Shown: one piece after another, positions 42,251 through 49,832 of the stretch | Layout: every line of letters begins with the position of its first letter | Numbering within the stretch: the stretch's first letter is position 1 | Source of the DNA: Corallococcus soli | Lineage (GTDB): Bacteria; Myxococcota; Myxococcia; Myxococcales; Myxococcaceae | Direction: 5' to 3' | Length of the DNA stretch: 64,000 nucleotides | NCBI RefSeq assembly: GCF_014930455.1 | Contig: NZ_JAAIYO010000001.1 | Span: 930,001-994,000 of the forward strand | Made by a program: the position numbers and the translations under genes | The notes under the pieces: model-generated | The model's input: the letters and a program-made list of their open reading frames with translations, nothing else | What the model was told of the DNA's origin: nothing | The model's database searches: none

Positions 42251-43993
42251 CTACTTCAGCGCGCTGGCCACGCGGTAGACGGGGTAGAGGCCCAGGCGCT
42301 CGTCCCAGGCCGGGTGGCGCTCCGCGAAGAAGCGCAGGCGGGCCCGCGGGTCCTTGGCGAAGGCAGGGTCCTTGAGGCGCTCCTGGAAGGCGGCCTTCAC
42401 GCCCGCGTCCTTCGCGAGCAGCTCCCGGGCGAAGGGCTCCACCACGTAGTCCTCGATGTATTCCTTCTGCTCGAAGTGGGCGTTGAAGAAGCCCCACGCG
42501 AGGAAGGAGTCCGGCCCGGACGGCTCGAACAGGTGCGCCACCAGCTGCACGTTCTTCTGCGCCACGGGCACGTAGAGCGACCCGGCCGGCACGTCCTGCG
42601 TGTCCGGCTTCCAGCCGCCCTTCGCCACCAGCCCCTGGTGGCCTTCGCTGGACTGCGCGCGGAACTGGAAGTCCTGCGTGCGGAACGACTCCACCTTCGC
42701 GGCGGGCACCGCGCGGGCGAGGCGCTGGAAGGTGATGCCGTGGACGGCGAGCCTGGGCGCCACCCACGCGGCGTGGGCGGCGGAGACGACGTAGCCGCCC
42801 GTGGGCAGCGTCACGCGGAGGGAGGGCTTCACGTCCGGCGCGTACGGCACCGTCCACGTCTGGGGCTTCGTGTCGTCGTAGCGGATCCACGGCTGGCCGG
42901 AGACGTCCGACGGCGTGCGCTCGTACGCGTAGCCCTTGAACTGGAGCGTCTCCCGCTTCTCCGTGTTCTCCCAGCCGAGCACCACCTCGCGCACCTGGCC
43001 GGAGGTGGCCTTCTGGTCCTCCGCCTTCACCGCGGCCTGGAGCGCGGCGCCGTCGCGGGCCACGAGGCGCAGGAGGCCCTCCATCACGTCGCGGGTGGCC
43101 TTCACGCGCTGGGCGTGGGTCTTCCAGGAGTGCGTCTCCACGAGCACGCCGAAGCGGTGGTGGATGGACCAGAAGCCGTGGCTGAAGCGCGGCGGGGGAA
43201 CGCCGTAGGCGAAGCCGCTCGTCGGGTCATCGTCCTGGATGAAGGACGGGTAGAAGCGCAGCGGCTGGTGGCCCTGGGCGGTGAGGCCGGTGAGGAGCTC
43301 CTCGGTCAGCTTCGTGCCCAGCGCCTGGAGCGCGGGCGGGCCGGACTTCTGGGGCTCCAGGCTGACGGACACGTCGGGTTCGAACTTGGCGCCGTCGGTG
43401 ACGTGCAGGTCCACGTAGACGAGCGGATCCCACGCGTTGAGGTACTTGAGCAGCAGCGCCATCTCCGGCGCGTCCACCTTCGCGTAGTCGCGGTTGAGGT
43501 TGAGGTTCTGCGCGGTGGTGCGGAAGCCCATCTCCTCCGGGCCCACCTGGTTGGGCCGGTGGTTGGGCGTGAAGCGCTCATGGCCATCCAGGTTGAAGAC
43601 GGGGACGAAGACGGCGGTGACGCCCTTGAGCACGCCCGGCAGCGCCTTGCCCTGGAGCGCGTCGCGCAGCAGCCAGTAGCCGGCGTCCTTGCCGTCGATT
43701 TCGCCCGCGTGGATGCCACCCTGGAAGAAGACGACGGGGCGCTGCTTCCTTCGCGCGGCGTCCGCCGTGAGGGTGCCGTCCTGGCTGACGACCAGCGCCA
43801 CCAGCGGGCGCCCCTCCGGGGACAGGCCCAGCGTGTCGCAGCGGGCCTTGCCGGGGAACGCCTTGGGGAAGGCGCGGCAGAGGCCTTCGGCTTCGGCGTA
43901 GCGGCCGGTGCGCGTCCAGCCGCTCTGCTCGGAGGTGGAGGTGAGGGGTGGTGCCTGCGTGAGGACCAGGGCGGTGAGGGTGGGCAGGAGCAT
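42251..43993 (-). CDS. Zinc carboxypeptidase, M14 family, secreted
   Basis: 580 residues with a short signal-like start (MLLPTLTALVLTQAPPL). The zinc site is HxxE in GGIHAGEIDGKD plus the third ligand His in YVDLHVTDG. The general base Glu is in LVETHSWKTH. The peptidase part covers about 40-330; the C-terminal 250 residues are a beta-rich region of unknown role. It would remove C-terminal residues from peptides outside the cytoplasm. It follows the MBL-fold gene by about 31 bases, with a small hairpin (AGCCCC/GGGGCT, 44011-44025) between, so the two may share a transcript. Confidence 0.88.
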   Translation of the reverse strand: MLLPTLTALVLTQAPPLTSTSEQSGWTRTGRYAEAEGLCRAFPKAFPGKARCDTLGLSPEGRPLVALVVSQDGTLTADAARRKQRPVVFFQGGIHAGEIDGKDAGYWLLRDALQGKALPGVLKGVTAVFVPVFNLDGHERFTPNHRPNQVGPEEMGFRTTAQNLNLNRDYAKVDAPEMALLLKYLNAWDPLVYVDLHVTDGAKFEPDVSVSLEPQKSGPPALQALGTKLTEELLTGLTAQGHQPLRFYPSFIQDDDPTSGFAYGVPPPRFSHGFWSIHHRFGVLVETHSWKTHAQRVKATRDVMEGLLRLVARDGAALQAAVKAEDQKATSGQVREVVLGWENTEKRETLQFKGYAYERTPSDVSGQPWIRYDDTKPQTWTVPYAPDVKPSLRVTLPTGGYVVSAAHAAWVAPRLAVHGITFQRLARAVPAAKVESFRTQDFQFRAQSSEGHQGLVAKGGWKPDTQDVPAGSLYVPVAQKNVQLVAHLFEPSGPDSFLAWGFFNAHFEQKEYIEDYVVEPFARELLAKDAGVKAAFQERLKDPAFAKDPRARLRFFAERHPAWDERLGLYPVYRVASALK

Positions 43994-44024
43994 GCCTGCT
44001 TGAGAGCACAAGCCCCGCCGGGGC

Positions 44025-44960
44025 TCAACCGTGGCGCACGGTGTGCGTGCCGCCCACGGGCAGCACGTGCACGCGGTCGCGCGGCCAGCCCCGGCGCAGC
44101 CACTCCGCGTCCAGGCGGGCGGGGGGCTCGTCGAGCGGCTCGTCGGTGAGCTTGAAGGTGCCCCAGTGCATGGCGAAGAAGGCGAGCGCGCCCAGGTCCT
44201 CGAAGGCCTGCACGGCCTCCTCCGGGTTCATGTGCTGGAAGCGCATGAACCACGCCGGGTCGTACGCGCCAATGGGCAGCAGCGCCGCGTCCATGCGCGG
44301 GAAGCGCGAGCCGATCTCCTTGAAGCCCTGGAAGTAGGCGGTGTCGCCGGAGTGGTACACGCGCGCGCTGGAGCCCTCCACCACGAAGCCGCCCCACAGC
44401 ATCTGGTTGGCGTCGTTGAGGCCGCGGCGGCTCCAGTGCTGCGACGGCACGTAGTGCACGCGCACGGGGCCCACCTGCGTGGACTCCCACCAGTCCAGCT
44501 CGCTGAAGGGCAGCCCCTCGCCCTGGAAGATGGGCGCGTGGCCCAGGCCGGTGATGACGCGGGCCCCCACCTGCTTGAGCGTGGGCAGGTCCAGGTGGTC
44601 GTAGTGGTTGTGGGACACGAGGCTCGCGGTGATGGGCGGCAGCTTCTGCACCGGCACGCCGGGCGGCACGTTGCGGCGGATGACGAGGTTGATGGTGTCG
44701 CGCAGCACCGGGTCGATGAGCAGCGACACGCCATCCAACTGCACCAGCCAGCTCGCGTGGCCCAGCCACGTCAGCCGCGCGCCCTCGCCCGGGGCGGGTG
44801 GGGTGGCGAGCACCGCGAGGTCCGGCTCCACGCGCGGCACCGTGGCGCGCGCGGGCGACCTGCGGCGCTTGCCGCCGAGCTTGTCCACCACGGCCCACTT
44901 GAAGATGGTGTTGAACGGGTGCGGTCCGCTGCCATCCAGGTTCTTGAAGCGCATCGCCAT
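44025..44960 (-). CDS. MBL-fold metallohydrolase, NAPE-PLD/UlaG-like
   Basis: 311 residues. The metallo-beta-lactamase metal motif is SHNHYDHLD; further ligands are in PSQHWSRR, YHSGDTAYF and FFAMHWGTFK. The N-terminal FNTIFKW and the LTWLGHASWLVQLDG that follows are typical of the NAPE-hydrolysing phospholipase D-like branch. It probably hydrolyses a phosphodiester or lactone; the substrate is not evident. It is divergent from the sensor kinase at 45144. Confidence 0.88.
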   Translation of the reverse strand: MAMRFKNLDGSGPHPFNTIFKWAVVDKLGGKRRRSPARATVPRVEPDLAVLATPPAPGEGARLTWLGHASWLVQLDGVSLLIDPVLRDTINLVIRRNVPPGVPVQKLPPITASLVSHNHYDHLDLPTLKQVGARVITGLGHAPIFQGEGLPFSELDWWESTQVGPVRVHYVPSQHWSRRGLNDANQMLWGGFVVEGSSARVYHSGDTAYFQGFKEIGSRFPRMDAALLPIGAYDPAWFMRFQHMNPEEAVQAFEDLGALAFFAMHWGTFKLTDEPLDEPPARLDAEWLRRGWPRDRVHVLPVGGTHTVRHG

Positions 44961-45143
44961 GAGTGGCTCCCCGCGTCGGTCCTCCCTGGAGGATGGACCC
45001 GCACGCGCCTTCAGGGGGAGTCATGCTCGGCTGGCGGGTCGGGGTGCAAGGGGAATGAAGCGCCGGAAGGAAGAGGGCGCCACTGGAGGACAGGCGCGGA
45101 GCCCGGGCCCGCGCCCCGCGCCTCGCTTATAAGAAGGCCTCCG

Positions 45144-46604
45144 ATGCGCCCCGTCTCCGGCACCACCACCCGCAGGTTGTTGCTCGCGTTCGGCGCGCTG
45201 GTGGCGCTGTTCGCCGCGGCGTCGGGCTATGTGCTTGGCCGGCTGTCGGACATCCATGAGGGCACGCATGCCCTGCGCGAGGTGGGGGGCCGGGCGCGGG
45301 AGGCGCGCGAGCTGGCCACGGCGGTGCGCGACCAGTACGCGCACCTGGCGCACACCATCATCCTGGGCAACGACAGCCACCGGCGCTTCCACACCGAGGC
45401 CCGCTCGCGCGTGGAGGCGCTGACGCGGCGGCTGGCGGAGCAGGCACGCGACGCGGAGGAGCGCGCGGCGGTGGCGGACATCCAGGCGTCGGGTGACGCG
45501 CTGGACCGGCTCTACCGGGACACGCTGCTGCCGGCGGTGATGGCGAAGGACGCGCCCGCGGTGGAGGCGGCGCACGGACGGGCGCTGGAGTGGGTGTCGC
45601 GCATCCAGGCGCGGGTGGATGCGCTGACGGAGCGCTCGGACGCGTCGATGGAGGCCTTCGAGGCGCACGTGGGCGCGGTGGAGCGCGACAGCTTCCGCTG
45701 GGCGCTGCTGTTCCTGGGCGGCGCCACGCTGTTCGCGGCCGGGGTGGGCGTCTACATCGGCAACTCGGTGGCGCGGCCGGTGGCGCGGCTGTCGGAGGGC
45801 GCGGCGCGGCTGGCGCGCGGGGACCTGGACGTGCGCATCCCGGAGGACGACCCGGGGGAGCTGGGCCACCTGGCCGCGCAGCTCAACCGGATGACGGGGG
45901 CGCTGCGCGAGCACCAGGCCCAGCGCGTCCAGCACGAGAAGCTCGCGGGCATCGGCCGGCTGGCGGCGGGCGTGGCGCATGAAATCAACAACCCGCTGGG
46001 CGTCATCCTCGGGTACGTGCGGCTGTTGCAGCGGCGGGCGGAGGGCACGCTCGCGGAGGACCTGCGCGTGGTGGAGGAGGAGGCGGTGCGCTGCCAGGAC
46101 ATCGTGGAGGGGCTTTTGGACCTGTCGCGCCCGGGGCGCGGGCCGGTGGCGCCGGTGGCGCTGCGCGAGGCGTGCGAGGAGGTCGTGGCCCGGCTGCGCG
46201 AGTCCGCCCTGCTGGGGCCGGTGACGGTGGAGGTCCACGGTGAAGGCGTCGCGTGGGCGCAGCCTTCCCGGTTGCGGCAGGTGCTGCTCAACCTGGTGAA
46301 GAACGCGGCGGAGGCGGCGGGGGAGGGTGGACGGGTGGAGGTGCGCCTGGACGTGGACGGGGTGCGCGGCGCGCGCGTGGCGGTGTCGGATTCAGGGCCG
46401 GGGATGACGGCCGAGGCGCGGGCGCGGTTGTTCGAGCCGTTCTTCACCACCCGGCCCACGGGCACGGGGCTGGGGCTCGCGGTGAGCCAGGCCATCGCGG
46501 AGGCGCACGGTGGGCGCATCGACGTGGACGTGGGGCCGCTGGGCGGCGCGCGCTTCACGCTGTCCCTGCCGGCGCCGTCGCGTGAACAGGAGGCAGCGGC
46601 ATGA
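45144..46604 (+). CDS. NtrB-like membrane sensor histidine kinase
   Basis: 486 residues from ATG 45144 (AGAAGG 6-12 bases upstream). TM1 (about 12-30), a periplasmic helical-bundle sensor (about 32-185), TM2 (about 188-208), and HAMP. The HisKA domain has the phospho-accepting H279 in GVAHEINNPLG. The ATP-binding domain has an N-box NLVKNAAEA, DSGPGM and GTGLGLAVSQ. The stop overlaps the start of the NtrC-type regulator (ATGA), so they form a cognate pair. The signal is unknown; helical-bundle sensors often bind small molecules. Confidence 0.95.
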   Translation: MRPVSGTTTRRLLLAFGALVALFAAASGYVLGRLSDIHEGTHALREVGGRAREARELATAVRDQYAHLAHTIILGNDSHRRFHTEARSRVEALTRRLAEQARDAEERAAVADIQASGDALDRLYRDTLLPAVMAKDAPAVEAAHGRALEWVSRIQARVDALTERSDASMEAFEAHVGAVERDSFRWALLFLGGATLFAAGVGVYIGNSVARPVARLSEGAARLARGDLDVRIPEDDPGELGHLAAQLNRMTGALREHQAQRVQHEKLAGIGRLAAGVAHEINNPLGVILGYVRLLQRRAEGTLAEDLRVVEEEAVRCQDIVEGLLDLSRPGRGPVAPVALREACEEVVARLRESALLGPVTVEVHGEGVAWAQPSRLRQVLLNLVKNAAEAAGEGGRVEVRLDVDGVRGARVAVSDSGPGMTAEARARLFEPFFTTRPTGTGLGLAVSQAIAEAHGGRIDVDVGPLGGARFTLSLPAPSREQEAAA

Positions 46605-48043
46605 GCAGCACGCAGGAGCCGGACGCCGTGACGCCCGACGCGAGGCCGACGGTGCTCGTGGTGGACGACAAGGAGAACATGCTCAAGCTGTTCGCGCGCA
46701 TCCTGGGGGACGCGTACGCGGTGACGACCGCGCCGGACGGCGCGCGGGCGCTGGGCCTGCTGTCCACGCGCGCGTTCGACGTGGTGGTGACGGACATCCA
46801 GATGCCGGGCGCGGACGGCTTCACGGTGCTGCGCGAGGTGAAGCAGCGCGCGCCGGACACGGAGGTGGTGCTCGTCACCGCCTATGCGAGCGTGCCCAAG
46901 GCGGTAGAGGCCATCAAACAGGGCGCGTACGACTACCTGTCCAAGCCGTTTGATCCGGACGAGGTGGCGCTGGTGGTGGCGCGCGCGCTGGAGCGCCGCC
47001 GTCAACGCAGGGACGCGGCGGGGCTCCAGGCCCGGGTGGCGCGCATGCCGGACTTCCACGGCCTGCGCGGCACCAGCCCCGCGCTGCGCAAGACGCACGC
47101 GCTGCTCGCGCAGGTGGCGGCGCGCGACCTCACGGTGGTGCTCACCGGCGAGACGGGCACGGGCAAGGAGCTGGCCGCGCGCGCCCTGCACCGGGAGAGC
47201 CCCCGGCGCGACAGGCCCTTCGTCGCGGTGAACTGCGGCGCGCTGCCGGCGGACCTGGTGGAGAGCGAGCTGTTCGGCCACGCGAAGGGCGCCTTCACGG
47301 GCGCGACGGGCGCGAAGGCGGGCCTCTTCGAGGAGGCCCACGGCGGGACGCTCTTCCTGGACGAGGTGGGCGACCTGCCGCTGCCGGTGCAGGTGAAGCT
47401 CAACCGCGCGCTGCAGGAGAAGGAGGTGCGCCGCGTGGGCACCACCACGCCGGTGACGGTGGACGTGCGCGTGGTGGCGGCGACGCACCGGGACCTGGCC
47501 ACGGAGGTCGCGCAGGGGCGCTTCCGCGAGGACCTCTACTACCGCTTGGACGGCGTGACGGTGCGGATGCCCCCCTTGCGCGAGCGGCGCGAGGACATCC
47601 CGCTGCTGGCGATGCACTTCCTGGCCACCGCGCGGCGGCCGGAGCTGGAAGGCTTCACGCCGGAGGCGCTCCAGGCGCTCACCGCCGCGCCCTGGCCGGG
47701 CAACGTGCGGCAGCTGCAGAACGCGGTGGCGCGCGCGGTGGCGGTGGCGACCGGGCCGCGCATCACCCCGGAGGACCTGCCTCCGGAGTCCGGCCCGGTG
47801 CGTCCCGCCGCGACGCCGGGGGCGCTTCCGACGGAAGCGCTGGCGAAGCGGCCCTACCGCGAGGCGGTGGATCAGGTGCGGGATGCCGTCTCGCGCGACT
47901 ACCTCACCGCGCTGATGCAGGAGTTCTCCGGCAACGTCACCCACGCGGCGGAGCGCGCGGGCATGGAGCGCGAGAGCCTGCACCGCCTGCTCAAGCGCTA
48001 CGGGGTTCGCACGGAGGACTTCAAGCGCGGCGAGTCATCCTAG
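46601..48043 (+). CDS. NtrC-family sigma-54-dependent response regulator
   Basis: 480 residues. The receiver domain has D65 (TDIQMPG). The AAA+ domain has Walker A GETGTGKE, an intact GAFTGA loop (near 231-236) for contacting sigma-54, and Walker B LFLDEVGDLP. The C-terminal Fis-type helix-turn-helix is GNVTHAAERAGMERESLHRLLKRYG. It is phosphorylated by the kinase encoded upstream and would activate promoters of the -24/-12 type; one such promoter is at 1012 in this window, though no link is shown. The stop lies in a tandem repeat (48040-48070). Confidence 0.96.
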   Translation: MSSTQEPDAVTPDARPTVLVVDDKENMLKLFARILGDAYAVTTAPDGARALGLLSTRAFDVVVTDIQMPGADGFTVLREVKQRAPDTEVVLVTAYASVPKAVEAIKQGAYDYLSKPFDPDEVALVVARALERRRQRRDAAGLQARVARMPDFHGLRGTSPALRKTHALLAQVAARDLTVVLTGETGTGKELAARALHRESPRRDRPFVAVNCGALPADLVESELFGHAKGAFTGATGAKAGLFEEAHGGTLFLDEVGDLPLPVQVKLNRALQEKEVRRVGTTTPVTVDVRVVAATHRDLATEVAQGRFREDLYYRLDGVTVRMPPLRERREDIPLLAMHFLATARRPELEGFTPEALQALTAAPWPGNVRQLQNAVARAVAVATGPRITPEDLPPESGPVRPAATPGALPTEALAKRPYREAVDQVRDAVSRDYLTALMQEFSGNVTHAAERAGMERESLHRLLKRYGVRTEDFKRGESS

Positions 48044-48070
48044 CGGGTGGCTAGCGGGTGGCTAGCGGGG
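48040..48070. repeat. Tandem 11-bp repeat carrying the stops of two convergent genes
   Basis: CTAGCGGGTGG occurs at 48040-48050 and 48051-48061, followed by a partial third copy (CTAGCGGGG, 48062-48070). The first copy supplies the TAG of the NtrC-type gene; the third supplies, on the other strand, the stop of the TPR gene. Three CTAG tetramers in 26 bases is notable in so GC-rich a genome. Confidence 0.8.
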
Positions 48071-48532
48071 CGCGTGCTCGGAGAGCGACTTGTCCAGCGC
48101 CTCCGCCTGCTGGCGGATGTCCGCGTCCGGATCCTTCATCGCCTTGGCCGCGAACGTCCGGGCGCGGTCGGTCTCCGTCTTCGCCAGGGCCATGGCCATG
48201 CACAGGTTCGCCTTGGGGTGGTCCGGAGATGCGGCCAGCGCGGGCGTGAGGATGCGCGCGGCCTCCGCGTCCTCCTGGTTCTCCAGGTGGAACATGGCCA
48301 GGACGCAGGCGGGCTCCACCGCGGACGGCTGCCGCTTCAGCGCCTCTTCCAGCAGGCTGGTGGCCAGCGGACGCTGCTTCTTCTCGTCCATCGCGAACGC
48401 CATCGCGAGCAGCTCCTCCACGGAGGCGTGGCCCTGCTTGCTCGCTTCCTCCACGAGACGCTGGGCCTCTTCCAGGTTGCCGGCCTTCACCTGCTTGATT
48501 GCCTCAAGGTAGCGGTACGGTTCAGTTCCCAC
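48062..48532 (-). CDS. Small cytoplasmic TPR-like protein
   Basis: 156 residues from a GTG at 48532 with GGAGG 5-6 bases upstream; longer frames cross the divergent promoter and are rejected. It consists of about four helical-repeat units (AIKQVKAGNLEEAQRLVEEA, EELLAMAFAMDEKKQ, ALKRQPSAVEPACVLAMFHL, ILTPALAASPDHPKANLCMAMAL). It has no signal peptide or catalytic motif, so it is probably an adaptor. It is divergent from the phospholipase A2-like gene; a 20-bp-spaced direct repeat lies between. Confidence 0.8.
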   Translation of the reverse strand: MGTEPYRYLEAIKQVKAGNLEEAQRLVEEASKQGHASVEELLAMAFAMDEKKQRPLATSLLEEALKRQPSAVEPACVLAMFHLENQEDAEAARILTPALAASPDHPKANLCMAMALAKTETDRARTFAAKAMKDPDADIRQQAEALDKSLSEHAPR

Positions 48533-48579
48533 GGTATCCTCCAGAGTGCACCACGCGGCGCGTTGTCTCATTCTGCGCG

Positions 48580-48610
48580 ACTTTGGGGCGTTGCTCGCAA
48601 CTTTGGGGCG
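48580..48610. promoter_or_regulatory. Direct repeat spaced by two helical turns in a divergent promoter
   Basis: ACTTTGGGGCG occurs at 48580-48590 and 48600-48610, start to start 20 bases. It sits in the 121 bases between the TPR gene (leftward) and the PLA2-like/sigma operon (rightward). The spacing puts both copies on the same face of the helix, as for tandem binding of an activator or repressor. No core promoter was assigned. Confidence 0.55.
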
Positions 48611-48653
48611 GCGATCCGCGAAAAAGAGAGAAGACTTCTCCCCCGGGCCCTCC

Positions 48654-49232
48654 ATGATCATCCGCAACACTCCCGTTCGCCCCCCGCAGACCTCCGGCAC
48701 GGCCTCCGCCCCCGCGCGCCCCGTGACCCCTCCGGTGCGCAACCAGGTGAAGGACTCCTTCTCCGCGGGCACCGCCGCCACCCAGCGCACCGCCGCCGTC
48801 ACGGCCGCTCCTCCGGGCGACCACGGCAAGCTGATGAACGAGTACCTCACCGGCGCGCGTCCGCCCCCGGCGGATTTCGAGCAGGTGATGGGCTACAAGC
48901 CCTACGCCATCCAGACGCCGCACGGGCAGCGCATGCAGGATCCGCATGGCTACGCGTCGGTGCCCGGGAAGATTGGCCCGGACAAGGAGTTCGACAAGGC
49001 GGCCAAGACGCACGACTACGGCTACGACCTGCTGCGTTACTACGACCGCAAGGGCACGCCTCTGAAGCCGGAAGCGCGCAAGGCCGCGGACGCGATGTTC
49101 CGCAAGGACATGTTCGACTACGCGAACGACCAGAAGGGCGCCATGGACCGCTTCAAGTTCCGCGCGTGGGCGCAGGTCTACGCCACCGCGGTGGAGCTGA
49201 ACTCCGTTCGCCAGGGCAACGGCCCTCCGTAG
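48654..49232 (+). CDS. Prokaryotic phospholipase A2-like protein
   Basis: 192 residues from ATG 48654. The first 75 residues are Pro/Thr/Ala-rich and disordered. The conserved core has KIGPDKEFDKAAKTHDYGYDL: the HDYGY segment matches the catalytic His-Asp motif of bacterial secreted phospholipases A2, with a Tyr after it as usual. The disulfide Cys residues of actinobacterial enzymes are absent, and no signal peptide is seen, so activity and location are uncertain. It ends 15 bases before the ECF sigma gene on the same strand and is probably co-transcribed with it. Confidence 0.7.
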   Translation: MIIRNTPVRPPQTSGTASAPARPVTPPVRNQVKDSFSAGTAATQRTAAVTAAPPGDHGKLMNEYLTGARPPPADFEQVMGYKPYAIQTPHGQRMQDPHGYASVPGKIGPDKEFDKAAKTHDYGYDLLRYYDRKGTPLKPEARKAADAMFRKDMFDYANDQKGAMDRFKFRAWAQVYATAVELNSVRQGNGPP

Positions 49233-49247
49233 TCGGCCGCGAAGCGC

Positions 49248-49823
49248 ATGGATGCTGAAGGGCCAGACGCAGGGCTGCCCCCGGACCGCGAGGACGTGGT
49301 GGCGGCGCTCCTGGCCCACCAGCGCCGCTTCCTGGCGTTCCTGGAGCGGCGCGTGGGCAGTCGGGCCGTCGCGGAGGACCTCTTCCAGACGGCCTTCGCC
49401 CGCACCCTGGAGAAGGGTGGGGCGCTGCACGACGGCGAAGGCGCGGTGGCGTGGTTCTACCGCCTGCTGCGCAACGCGCTCGTGGACCACCACCGGAGGC
49501 AGGCCGCGGAAGGGCGCGCGCTGGAGGTGGAGGCGCGCGACGCGCAATCCGCGCCGGAGGACGCCGAGCTGAAGGGCGTGGTGTGCGAGTGTCTGGCGGA
49601 CCTGCTGCCCACGCTCAAGCCCTCCTACGCGGAGCTGGTGCGCCAGGTGGACCTGGAGGGCCGCGCGGTGCCGGACGTGGCGCGCGAGGCGGGCATCACC
49701 GCGAACAACGCGGGTGTGCGGCTGCACCGGGCACGGCTCGCGCTCAAGCGTTCGCTGGAGCGCGGCTGCGGCGCGTGCGCGACGCACGGGTGCCTGGACT
49801 GCACGTGCAAGCCCCGCCGCTGA
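49248..49823 (+). CDS. ECF sigma factor with Cys-rich C-terminal tail
   Basis: 191 residues. Region 2 (RRFLAFLERRVGSRAVAEDLFQTAF, WFYRLLRNALVDHHRR) and region 4 (LLPTLKPSYAELVRQVDLEG, VPDVAREAGITANNAGVRLHRARLAL) are both clear. After region 4 comes a tail with five Cys and one His in 14 residues: CGACATHGCLDCTC. No anti-sigma gene is adjacent. CorE-type sigma factors of Myxococcus carry a C-terminal Cys-rich domain that senses copper or cadmium directly, so metal or redox sensing by the tail is a reasonable hypothesis. A copper-type ATPase gene starts 2.4 kb downstream. Confidence 0.9.
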   Translation: MDAEGPDAGLPPDREDVVAALLAHQRRFLAFLERRVGSRAVAEDLFQTAFARTLEKGGALHDGEGAVAWFYRLLRNALVDHHRRQAAEGRALEVEARDAQSAPEDAELKGVVCECLADLLPTLKPSYAELVRQVDLEGRAVPDVAREAGITANNAGVRLHRARLALKRSLERGCGACATHGCLDCTCKPRR

Positions 49824-49832
49824 CGGGCGGCC

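Noticed and set aside
44011-44025. Small hairpin AGCCCC/GGGGCT as a strong terminator between the MBL and M14 genes
   Set aside because: Only 6 bp with a 3-base loop and no T-run; the downstream gene starts about 20 bases later on the same strand, so read-through is more likely.
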